DNA of 64,000 nt from Nodosilinea sp. E11 (lineage in GTDB: Bacteria; Cyanobacteriota; Cyanobacteriia; Phormidesmidales; Phormidesmidaceae). Below the pieces are notes generated by a model that made no database searches, was not told the DNA's origin, and worked only from the letters and a program-made list of their open reading frames with translations. This document shows positions 16,806-25,157 of this stretch, piece by piece (position 1 is the stretch's first letter; each line of letters begins with the position of its first letter). Location: NCBI RefSeq assembly GCF_032813545.1, contig NZ_CP136520.1:2722001-2786000 (forward strand), given 5' to 3'. Made by a program: the position numbers and the translations under genes.

Positions 16806-17891
16806 TTAAAAGCCATCGAGAATCCTCAAAATGCCTGACACGGGAGATAAAATAGTTCCGACGATATCCGAGACTAGCGACAAACCAGAGCGACTCACTA
16901 TAACCGTGTCGTAGTTCCGTAAAGCTGGGTTCAAACTATCTTCAATGTTGCGGCTAAAGTCAATGTCAATATTCCGCTGGGATACGGTGCCGTTAGCATT
17001 AAGCCGAATCAAATCAACGGCATTTTGATTGGCGCGATTACTAAAACCACCGGCGGCGAGGATTGCCTGATTTAGCGGTGTGTTTGGCGGAATCTCCACT
17101 ATGCCTGGATTGGCAACCTCACCAACCACATATACAGTCATCACACTTGGGGCAAAGCTAGCGGAGGCCAAGGCCCTCGCGTCCTCTGCCTCTAGGGTCA
17201 ACGCCTCTGGAATGATAACCTTATCCCCGTCTTGCAGAACGATATCTTGGCTCAAATTGCCATCCTGCAGCAGTTCCCATAGATTTATCACAATTGTTTG
17301 GTCTGAACCAGTTGCTCCGTATCCAGAACGAACCACCTGAATATCACGAATATTCGCAGATTGGGTAATACCTCCTGCAAGTTGAATAGCTTTTGTAACC
17401 GTTATTCTCTCTGCCTGGCTGCCCTCTGGAGTAACTGTATAGGAGCCAGGACGTTTGACTTCACCGGCAATCGCAATTTGCACCGAACGGGCTTGCAACA
17501 AAATGAGCGTAATGGTAGGCCTTCGAAAAAAACGACTATAGCGCTGAGTAATGTTTGCAGATGCTTCTTCTAGGCTCATCCCAGCCACTTCAACTGTGCC
17601 AAGGAGGGGCAAGCTCAAAGTGCCATCAGATAAAACTTGATACTCCTGGCTATACTCTGGCACATTAAAAACCTCTAACCGTAAGCGATCGCCTGATCCT
17701 AAGGTATATCGATTGGGGACTATTAAAGCAGGCAACAGCGATGGCAATGTATTGACGGTGGACAGAGGGAGCGTATCAGGAGGCGATTGTGCTAGTCCCG
17801 GCACAATACAGCCTCCGGCGCAGATCGTGGCTAGTACAGTCAGCGCAGCAATTGAGGATTGAGGGCAGTGGCGGGAAAGCAGCATTGGCAT
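16806..17891 (-). CDS. Wza-like polysaccharide export protein (outer membrane, SLBB domains)
   Basis: A 361-residue secreted protein. An N-terminal signal sequence (SIAALTVLATICAGGCIV) carries a Cys that could be lipidated, although cleavage at VPGLAQS is also possible. The export domain starts at YTLGSGDRLRLEVFNVPEYS and runs through VLSDGTLSLPLLGTVEVAG to the repeated TxxF/Y segment. Two SLBB-type segments follow (IAIAGEVKRPGSYTV; VYVVGEVANPGIVEIPPNT). It should form the periplasmic/outer-membrane exit channel. It works with the Wzc-like kinase and Wzx/Wzy proteins encoded upstream on the same strand. Confidence 0.93.
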   Translation of the reverse strand: MPMLLSRHCPQSSIAALTVLATICAGGCIVPGLAQSPPDTLPLSTVNTLPSLLPALIVPNRYTLGSGDRLRLEVFNVPEYSQEYQVLSDGTLSLPLLGTVEVAGMSLEEASANITQRYSRFFRRPTITLILLQARSVQIAIAGEVKRPGSYTVTPEGSQAERITVTKAIQLAGGITQSANIRDIQVVRSGYGATGSDQTIVINLWELLQDGNLSQDIVLQDGDKVIIPEALTLEAEDARALASASFAPSVMTVYVVGEVANPGIVEIPPNTPLNQAILAAGGFSNRANQNAVDLIRLNANGTVSQRNIDIDFSRNIEDSLNPALRNYDTVIVSRSGLSLVSDIVGTILSPVSGILRILDGF

Positions 17892-17938
17892 CCGAAGTAA
17901 ACAGTAGATTAAGAGCAGCCAATAATGAGGATTGAAAT

Positions 17939-19414
17939 CTAACGAGGATTTAAAGGCTTAGCCTCTGGCGGCTCGGTCTTGAATAGCTGTCGGACTAAAC
18001 TAATAAGCATCTGAGGAATGCGCCCTGCTGACCCTACAGATAGAACGAATCCGTAAATTAGCAACAGTACAGCGGGCTGAAGTGCTAGCTTGTAAGGCGA
18101 ATTGTCAGGTAGAAGAGTGGCTCCCCAGAGAGCGACCGCAGCAGATCCTGTGGGTAAAATCACCGGCTTGGCTAGGAGTAGAAAAGGGCATGCCATAACT
18201 CGGCTGGTGGCTAGCCAAAACCAAATCGAAGCACCGATTCCCATAACGCCTGCGGCAGCGATCGCAACCCCCATAATTCCCAGCCACCTAGCACCGATTA
18301 GAAAAGCCGGAACAGCGGCAGGTACTAATACCCAATTAATAGCGGCGTTAATCTGGGGCTTATTTAGAGCATTGAGAGTCGTTCCCAGAATAGACATAAA
18401 GCCTCTGGAATAGGCAAATATCAGAATGACCTGAAATAAGGGAACTACAGCAGTCCACTCAGACCCATATAGCCGTGGAATCAACCAGGGAGCTATCACA
18501 AACCCCACTCCATATATTGGGGCAGACAATAGAGCGCATAGTTCCAGCATTTTGCACACATAACGCTGCTGGCCAATAGTATCTCGCTGGGAAATAACGG
18601 CAAGGTTCACTCGGTTAATTTGAGACAGCGCAAAAGCAGGCAGCATAGCCAGTTGGTAGGCCATGCTATAAAAACCTAAGGCTTGCGCACCCAGCAATCG
18701 ACCTACGATCAGGTTATCGCCATTAGTATTGGCATAGACAGCCAGGTTAATGCCTACCAGACTGCTAATATAGCTGCGCACATTGCGCACGGCTTCCGGG
18801 TCGGGCCGCAGGTAGTAGCGAAACGGATATCGACTAAACCAACGCTTCAGCCCCGCATCTACGATCGCCCTGGCCACTTCTGCAATGGCAAAAGACCAAA
18901 CCCCAAACCCCATTGAGGCGCAAACGACAGCGCCTCCCATACGGGCGAGCCCCGCGCCGCTATCTGCGATCGCCAGTTCACGAAACTGCATCCGGCGAGA
19001 AAGAACAGCACCATGAGATCCGGCTCCTGCCCCGACCAGAAAAATAAGAGCGGTGATGGCTGTTAGAGGCCAAACAATGGGCTCATTAAAGAACTGAGCT
19101 AAAGGATAACCCAACAAACTCTGGGCTACAAACATGATCACTGAAATCGTGATTCCCAAACTGTAGACAGCATCCGCTAATGGCTTATTATCTAGACCTC
19201 GCTGCACTAAAACTTGGGCAATTGCACTATCTTTAAACAGCTCTGCAAGGGTTGTTATCACCATCACCATGCCCCAGACACCAAACATCTCTGGGGTAAG
19301 AATACGAGCCAGAAAAATTTGTGAGATCAGCTGTAGAGCCTTTGAAAAACCATAGCTAATAGTTAGCCAAAGGCTACTTTTTGCAACTGACTGGACAGTA
19401 TTAGATGATGTCAT
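17939..19414 (-). CDS. Wzx-like polysaccharide flippase
   Basis: A 491-residue protein with about 12-14 membrane segments. It begins SVAKSSLWLTISYGFSKALQ and continues with LARILTPEMFGVWGMVMVI, the signature of the MOP/flippase branch (polysaccharide synthesis family, often WzxC-like). It should move lipid-linked repeat units from the cytosolic to the periplasmic leaflet. It sits 47 bp upstream of the wza-like gene and 17 bp downstream of a glycosyltransferase gene, so the three are almost surely co-transcribed. Confidence 0.92.
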   Translation of the reverse strand: MTSSNTVQSVAKSSLWLTISYGFSKALQLISQIFLARILTPEMFGVWGMVMVITTLAELFKDSAIAQVLVQRGLDNKPLADAVYSLGITISVIMFVAQSLLGYPLAQFFNEPIVWPLTAITALIFLVGAGAGSHGAVLSRRMQFRELAIADSGAGLARMGGAVVCASMGFGVWSFAIAEVARAIVDAGLKRWFSRYPFRYYLRPDPEAVRNVRSYISSLVGINLAVYANTNGDNLIVGRLLGAQALGFYSMAYQLAMLPAFALSQINRVNLAVISQRDTIGQQRYVCKMLELCALLSAPIYGVGFVIAPWLIPRLYGSEWTAVVPLFQVILIFAYSRGFMSILGTTLNALNKPQINAAINWVLVPAAVPAFLIGARWLGIMGVAIAAAGVMGIGASIWFWLATSRVMACPFLLLAKPVILPTGSAAVALWGATLLPDNSPYKLALQPAVLLLIYGFVLSVGSAGRIPQMLISLVRQLFKTEPPEAKPLNPR

Positions 19415-19431
19415 AAACCCTTTGCAGCCCC

Positions 19432-20634
19432 TTATGCAGAAATAACAGATGGGTATAGTGCCTGGTAAGACGGTTGGCGCTTTGCAAACGCCTGCCCTGT
19501 TTTTCCAAGACGCTCTCGCAAATCTGCGTCAGCACAAAGCTGGCTTAAAGCATCTAACAGATCAGTAGGTGAAGTAGGCTCGACAAGAAGACCATTTTGC
19601 AAATGGTGCACTGCATCGACAACGCCACCAACCCGTGATGCAATCACAGGTTTACCAAAGAAGCCAGCTTCAACATAAACAATTCCAAAGCCTTCAATAC
19701 TGGCAGCCGTCGCATCAAAAAACGTGAGCATGGCAAATACATCACAGGCCGCGTAATAGTTACCCAGTTCCACATCGGGAACATAGCCGGCAAAATGAAC
19801 CCTCGATCCCATCCCCAACTGCTGCGCAAGTTCTTGCAGCTCTCCTTCCATCGCACCACGACCACAAACTAAATAGTGAACATCCAAGCCTTTATCTACC
19901 AACGCAGGAAGTTGTGCAATCATACGATCAAAGCCCTTGCGCTTGACTAGACGCCCAACTGACAAAATTAAAATCGCATGATCTGGTATGTTGCATTGAT
20001 AACGAACTGCCTTCACTGATACTGGATCAGGATATTCACCAAAAGAAAGGCCAAACTTTTCAGGTCTAACGCCAGGATTAATCACCTGAACAGGAGTCAG
20101 GAATAAAAAATTACTAGTTAAATATTCTTTAGTAAAAGAGCTATTGCAAACAATACAACTAGCTCGCTTCAGAGTCAAACTAAAAACAGATTTTAAGAGA
20201 GAATTTTTTAGTGGACAAAGCAAATCATTGCCGTGCAGATAGACGATGTATTTAATAGGTAATAAATAGCCAAGAATCAACAAGGACAGAAAGTCATACC
20301 CATGCCCCCACTCAAGATATTGATACCGATGTTTTTGGTAAAGTTTGATGCTAATCACAAACGACCAAAATAAGCAAATAAACTGTTTAATTAAACCCCC
20401 AAACAGAATCTTTTTCAAGATTTTAGGATTGGGCCAACGGTAGACAAGAAATGGCTGTAATCGATCAAATTCATCAGCCCCTGGGCAATTTGCTGCTAGT
20501 ACAACAATACGATCAGGATCTTGCAGGCAGCGATTGTATACATATTCCTCAATCCCTCCCTCCATAGGAAGAAAAGTACGAGAAACCATGAGAACATCTA
20601 TTTTCATGTTGTCAAAAGTACTGATTAATGACAT
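19432..20634 (-). CDS. Glycosyltransferase, GT4 family
   Basis: A 400-residue GT-B enzyme. The acceptor half starts IDVLMVSRTFLPMEGGIEEY. The donor half has ILSVGRLVKRKGFDRMI, VHFAGYVPDVELGNYYAACD and the EX7E motif in EGFGIVYVEAG, followed by GGVVDAVHHLQNG. It should add one sugar from a nucleotide donor to the growing lipid-linked unit on the cytosolic face. An earlier Met adds eight residues before MKIDVLMV; the ATG at 20610 is the likelier start. The sugar is not predictable. Confidence 0.92.
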   Translation of the reverse strand: MSLISTFDNMKIDVLMVSRTFLPMEGGIEEYVYNRCLQDPDRIVVLAANCPGADEFDRLQPFLVYRWPNPKILKKILFGGLIKQFICLFWSFVISIKLYQKHRYQYLEWGHGYDFLSLLILGYLLPIKYIVYLHGNDLLCPLKNSLLKSVFSLTLKRASCIVCNSSFTKEYLTSNFLFLTPVQVINPGVRPEKFGLSFGEYPDPVSVKAVRYQCNIPDHAILILSVGRLVKRKGFDRMIAQLPALVDKGLDVHYLVCGRGAMEGELQELAQQLGMGSRVHFAGYVPDVELGNYYAACDVFAMLTFFDATAASIEGFGIVYVEAGFFGKPVIASRVGGVVDAVHHLQNGLLVEPTSPTDLLDALSQLCADADLRERLGKTGQAFAKRQPSYQALYPSVISA

Positions 20635-20643
20635 GCTAAAGCC

Positions 20644-21744
20644 CTAGCAACTTTCATTCAAGCAAGATTTAACTAGTTTCGTGAATTTAGAACATGTTTC
20701 TTCCCAGCGATAACTGGTTTTGACAAATTCAAAGCCTCGGCTTCCCATATTTTTTCCTATATTGGGATTTTCAGTAAGGATTTTGAGAGCCCTAGCAAGC
20801 TCTTGAATGTTGCCAGGAGAAACAAGCAATCCATTTTCATTATGTTTAACTAGTTCAGGCATAGCAGATACATTAGTAGTGATAATGGGCAATTTGTAAT
20901 ACATTGCTTCAATCAGAACAATTCCGAATGTTTCCTTAAAGGAAGGAAGAACAAATATACTTGAGGCCAGGTATAATTCTTTGACCAGCTGCTTGTTCCT
21001 GCCATCATGAAGAAAAACCTGCTTTTCTAATTTCAGACTTTTGATAAGTCTCTGAATTTTTATATAATAATTTCGATGTTTGCCTGGAGATCCGACGAGA
21101 TGCAAGGTATACCCGCTAGGCTTAATACTCGCGTAGGCTTTGATCAGATAATCTTGCCCCTTACGAGGAATAAAATTAGCGACACAGAGTATTTTTCTGG
21201 GCTCTGAATTCCTTTCAGATTCAGAAAGTAAGTTTGAGTCTTCCTGATCCAGACCAGGGGGTAACGAATAAACAATATCTGGGCTAATTCCTAATGATAT
21301 AACTTCCCTTCTTGAATATTCACTAGTTGCGACAATAACATCAGAAAAAACCAGTCTCGTTTTTTCTAAAAAACTAAAAATGTATCTTCGAAAACCGAAA
21401 GAGTCGGCACTATTATATCCATCAAAAAGATGTACAAGAGTGATTATCTTTCCACTTCCAAAAGCCTTTTTGAAGGCTTGAAGAAGCACAGTATATTTAC
21501 TGTAGTAGTGATCTACAATCAAAACGGAATCACTTTTCTTAATCACAATTAGCAAAAACAAAGAAATCAGAAAATTACCTACAAAAGGCAAAAGGTTAAG
21601 TTTAAAGAAAAGCTTATATTTGTGAAGACTGACGTACTCTTGTTCAAGCCCTTGGGACGCTATATACTTAGAGACCTTGAAGTTATATAGCTCCCCACCA
21701 GTTTGAGGCGGAACAGCACCAGATAAGAAGATGATTGATTTCAT
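20644..21744 (-). CDS. Glycosyltransferase, GT4 family
   Basis: A 366-residue GT-B enzyme, nine bases upstream of the next GT4 gene. N-terminal MKSIIFLSGAVPPQTGGELYN carries the donor-side glycine loop. The C-terminal half has ILCVANFIPRKGQDYLIKAY, LVGSPG, and ETFGIVLIEAM (EX7E). There is a short hydrophobic stretch around residues 53-70 (LLPFVGNFLISLFLLIVI) that could dip into the membrane. Strongly AT-rich codon use, as in its neighbours. It is an elongating transferase of the same polysaccharide. Confidence 0.92.
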   Translation of the reverse strand: MKSIIFLSGAVPPQTGGELYNFKVSKYIASQGLEQEYVSLHKYKLFFKLNLLPFVGNFLISLFLLIVIKKSDSVLIVDHYYSKYTVLLQAFKKAFGSGKIITLVHLFDGYNSADSFGFRRYIFSFLEKTRLVFSDVIVATSEYSRREVISLGISPDIVYSLPPGLDQEDSNLLSESERNSEPRKILCVANFIPRKGQDYLIKAYASIKPSGYTLHLVGSPGKHRNYYIKIQRLIKSLKLEKQVFLHDGRNKQLVKELYLASSIFVLPSFKETFGIVLIEAMYYKLPIITTNVSAMPELVKHNENGLLVSPGNIQELARALKILTENPNIGKNMGSRGFEFVKTSYRWEETCSKFTKLVKSCLNESC

Positions 21745-21849
21745 GAAGACTAAGATTGGGGAATAATCAGTTGTTAATTCTCAAATATTACTCCTTCTCA
21801 AAAGTAACATTTATTCGATAAGGCATCTCTAGAAAAATCTCAAAATAAT

Positions 21850-22995
21850 CTAGATGGGTATAGAGACTATACGTAAAATTTCGGAAGCATATTTCTCAAT
21901 TCCACAGTTCTCTACAACCCATTCTCTGGCTTTTAACAAAGTATTGTGTGTTTCAAGAGAGTTTGTTACTTCGATGATTTTGTAGGCAACAAGATTAGGG
22001 CAATCAGGATTAACAGCCCAGTCTGGAGCAAAGTTCAATAATATTTCATAAATTCCTCCTGTGTTACTTCCAATAATAGGAACACCACAAGAAATAGCCT
22101 CAACTACTATTCTACCAAAAGGTTCTCTAGGAGCAAGCGTTACAACTGCACTTGCATAAGGATAAAAATTTTCTATGTCTATTTGAGAAGGCAAAATTGT
22201 TAATCTATCTGCGACTCCCCATTGTTCCGCCTGGTTTAGTAACTCTCGACTATATCTACCATCAGTTGATTGATCTGAACCAACAATCACACCATGGTAG
22301 TTATGTCCTAATCTTTTTAATTCTGCAATAACTGGAATTAATGCCCTTAAGTTTTTGTCATTAACAATACCGGGCTTGTTGAGTCGTGAGGGCGTCAACA
22401 AAATTTTTCTTTCTTTTTCTATAATTGAGACTAAAGCAGATGGAATATTCTGAGCCCCAGGCGAAAATTTATGTGTATCTACAGGCTGATAAAGAACTCC
22501 TTTGATATTAGTAATTAGCACTCGAATATGATTGGCTGTAAATTGAGAATTACAGATAGCCTTAGGGGAAAGACATGTAAAGGCTAGCTTTCGCAAAAGA
22601 AACCCTAGGTAGTTATTAGAGGCACACAAATCATGACAGAAATGATATACAGAGCGTCTGGTTAGCCTTAATCTTACAGACTCAAGAATTAACAGCGGCA
22701 TTAGTTCACGATTTGTCCAATTATCTAGCAATAAAGGATCGTGCCTAGGTTGCTGGTTGATCCATTCAAACGCCTGACGCATGCATTTTATAGGCGAACT
22801 TTCATCAATCAGAACTAAGCAATCAGTTTGCCCTGTTTTTTTTAGATATTGGTGTGTTATTGAATTAGCTTGAACAATCACACAAATTCTATTCACCTGA
22901 TTTAGACTTTTAAATCCCTGTATCAGTAGAGAAAGTGAAACTACAGTTCCACCTAAATACTGAAATCCTCCCGGCAATATTATTAGCTTTTTCAT
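21850..22995 (-). CDS. Glycosyltransferase, GT4 family
   Basis: A 381-residue protein. MKKLIILPGGFQYLGGTVVS is the N-terminal nucleotide-side loop. KILLTPSRLNKPG and HGVIVGSD are typical of the GT4 donor domain, and EPFGRIVVEAI is the EX7E motif, followed by PIIGSNTGGIYEIL. The middle segment (SVYHFCHDLCASNNYLGFLL) is rich in Cys and His, which is unusual. It is the first of three consecutive GT4 genes on this strand. Confidence 0.9.
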   Translation of the reverse strand: MKKLIILPGGFQYLGGTVVSLSLLIQGFKSLNQVNRICVIVQANSITHQYLKKTGQTDCLVLIDESSPIKCMRQAFEWINQQPRHDPLLLDNWTNRELMPLLILESVRLRLTRRSVYHFCHDLCASNNYLGFLLRKLAFTCLSPKAICNSQFTANHIRVLITNIKGVLYQPVDTHKFSPGAQNIPSALVSIIEKERKILLTPSRLNKPGIVNDKNLRALIPVIAELKRLGHNYHGVIVGSDQSTDGRYSRELLNQAEQWGVADRLTILPSQIDIENFYPYASAVVTLAPREPFGRIVVEAISCGVPIIGSNTGGIYEILLNFAPDWAVNPDCPNLVAYKIIEVTNSLETHNTLLKAREWVVENCGIEKYASEILRIVSIPI

Positions 22996-23039
22996 TTCCT
23001 TTTTTTGTTCTTATTTCAAAAATGCTGACCATAGAGACA

Positions 23040-23759
23040 CTAATTATTTTCGTCAGAAAATATTACGTTGATGTCAAAGGTTTCTACATTAAGAACTCTC
23101 AGATAAGACAGAAGAGCGAATATAAAAACCGTTAGACCAAACATTTCTAACACCTCCTCAAGAGTTACAAGCATCTCATAAAAGAAATTCTCTTCTCCAT
23201 ATAAATCAGCATACATTCCATTCAACAACTCAATGCCTAATGCCCCTCCAATGTAAATAGCTCCAGAAATGAAGAACAACGTGCGGATCCGAGCTGGCAA
23301 CGATAGCCAGAGCTTTAGGAAAAATAGTCCTAATAACGGAAGAATAATAAGCGCTAAGATTACCCATCCATGATAAAAGAAACCACTCGCACCTAAGCGT
23401 TCAAAGAAAGGTATGACTCGTTCGTGCAAACTTAACAATTCATCAAGAGACAAATAGAAGAATATGTAAGATAAAAACATCCAAGATTTAGAGTGTCGAT
23501 CTCGAGTTTGGCGCTTTGCCCTATGTATTAGGCTCAGAAAAAATGAGCACGATAGTAACATAAAAGACGAGAAAAGAGATGGAAAATTTCCTTCTGCATC
23601 AACATTGAACTCTTCTGCAAAAGCATCTCTAAGTGGAAAGTCAGGCAAAAAGTAAACTGCAAATTGACCGATGATAGAGATGACCATAAGAAAAATTATG
23701 ATGGTCACTAATGATCGTACTGTTTTCAATGGTGATAGAGAGATTTTTAAACTATTCAT
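23040..23759 (-). CDS. Six-helix membrane protein with conserved acidic/His motif, unknown function
   Basis: A 239-residue protein with about six hydrophobic segments (near 14-36, 62-78, 92-108, 128-150, 159-178, 205-221). Charged residues cluster within or beside the helices: YLSLDELLSLHER (Asp106, Glu107, His112, Glu113), GIELLNGMY (Glu177) and LVTLEEVLEMFG (Glu201, Glu202, Glu205). Acidic and His residues buried at matching depth suggest a metal site and an intramembrane enzyme rather than a simple transporter. I do not recognise a named family. It lies between the Wzy-like gene (30 bp) and the GT4 genes, so it probably modifies or handles the polysaccharide or its lipid carrier. Confidence 0.7.
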   Translation of the reverse strand: MNSLKISLSPLKTVRSLVTIIIFLMVISIIGQFAVYFLPDFPLRDAFAEEFNVDAEGNFPSLFSSFMLLSCSFFLSLIHRAKRQTRDRHSKSWMFLSYIFFYLSLDELLSLHERVIPFFERLGASGFFYHGWVILALIILPLLGLFFLKLWLSLPARIRTLFFISGAIYIGGALGIELLNGMYADLYGEENFFYEMLVTLEEVLEMFGLTVFIFALLSYLRVLNVETFDINVIFSDENN

Positions 23760-23789
23760 AGTTTCTAATTTACTTGCAGGTTTTATGGG

Positions 23790-25157
23790 TTAAAATTTGT
23801 TTAGCTGATAGTCGCGTTCCTGAGTAACTACGGCTATCAACATAATTGGCATGACTACTGATTCAAACGCCATCACACAAAAAGTTAGGCTGAAGATCAA
23901 AAACATCATCACACATCCAAAAGGTCTTGACTTCCGCGTTTGAATAAGCCAAGAAATTAATGATGTCCAGTATGTTAGAAATAGAACACTCCCCAAAATG
24001 CCTCGGATATACAATAAGCTGCCTAAATAAAAGCTATGAGTACCAACCATAGCAGGAGCATAACCTGGCAATACCGTTTCTCCAGGTACGACATGGCCAA
24101 AAAAAAGCTGAAAATTTGAGCTATTAAGAATAGCCTCGTATGTTCGCCTATAGATCTCTGAACGGACAGCTGTAGAATCACCTCGGAATTCGCTAGTTGA
24201 CTCCGCAGTTCCAGCTAATATATTTGTGGTGACATCAGTAACAACAGGAAACATTAGAACTAAAGCGCTAGTAGTGGCAATGCAAGCGAAAAAAAGCCAT
24301 GAACTTTTTGAGTTAGCTGCGCTAAGAAGAAACCATATGAATAAAGCAAAAGGTAAAACTATCCAGACTGATCTCGTCCCACTAGTAAGCAATAAAAAAA
24401 AAGTAGTTAAAAATAGTAAATATTTCCACAGCTTAGATCTTTCCTCAAGAGATAATAGGCAGATGAAAGCACTTACGAGAGCTAGAGATTCAGGACCATG
24501 AAAGAAGTAAAAATATCTTGATAAACCTGAGATAGAGCTATCTTCTGGTCGAAAAGGAATGAGATAGTTTGTATTGCCTAAGCCTGGTACGTATTGCAAA
24601 GGCTTATTAGTCAACGCTCCAAATAAACTTCGTGGAGGCAAAAAAGTAGCCTGCCGATGAATGAAGAAAATATAGGCCCAGACGGCCACCATTAATAATA
24701 CCAAGAAGGAAAATGACCAAATAACAGTCCGTGGTCGAACACGAATATCTCTAGTTTTTATATACCATAAAATAAAGGCAGGGCTAAAAATAGTGTTAGC
24801 GGGTTCAATCAAGTCACGCATCCCAAGTTCAGTGCTATTATTTAATCCATGAAAAATAGTTAAAATGATATCATATAAACCATATAAAACTAAGGCTATG
24901 ACAAATAGACTAGGTCTTTGAATGCGGATAGAGCCGTATCTATAAATATCATGACTAAGGATACCTAGTCCCAAAAATAGAAGTAAATAGCTCCATCCCC
25001 AAAACCACCAAAGAGGAATTAGGACGATCCCTAAGACTACTACTTTCTCTGATTGAACCAGAGCATTCCAACGCAGAAAGAAACCGTTAAAGAGGCTAAT
25101 CTGCTGAGCATTATTTTGATTTTTCTGGGTAGGCAGGGCTGAGCGAGAATAGCTCAT
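23790..25157 (-). CDS. O-antigen ligase/polymerase-like membrane protein (Wzy-type)
   Basis: A 455-residue protein with about 11-12 membrane segments and a large periplasmic loop between the later ones. Segments such as FFLLLTSGTRSVWIVLPFAL and GHVVPGETVLPGYAPAMVGTHS followed by FYLGSLLYIRGILG fit the O-antigen ligase/Wzy superfamily: SGTRS marks the conserved Arg and the GTHSFYL loop the conserved His. It would polymerise the repeat units at the periplasmic face. Its start overlaps the stop of the Wzc-like gene (ATGA), so the two are translationally coupled. Confidence 0.85.
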   Translation of the reverse strand: MSYSRSALPTQKNQNNAQQISLFNGFFLRWNALVQSEKVVVLGIVLIPLWWFWGWSYLLLFLGLGILSHDIYRYGSIRIQRPSLFVIALVLYGLYDIILTIFHGLNNSTELGMRDLIEPANTIFSPAFILWYIKTRDIRVRPRTVIWSFSFLVLLMVAVWAYIFFIHRQATFLPPRSLFGALTNKPLQYVPGLGNTNYLIPFRPEDSSISGLSRYFYFFHGPESLALVSAFICLLSLEERSKLWKYLLFLTTFFLLLTSGTRSVWIVLPFALFIWFLLSAANSKSSWLFFACIATTSALVLMFPVVTDVTTNILAGTAESTSEFRGDSTAVRSEIYRRTYEAILNSSNFQLFFGHVVPGETVLPGYAPAMVGTHSFYLGSLLYIRGILGSVLFLTYWTSLISWLIQTRKSRPFGCVMMFLIFSLTFCVMAFESVVMPIMLIAVVTQERDYQLNKF

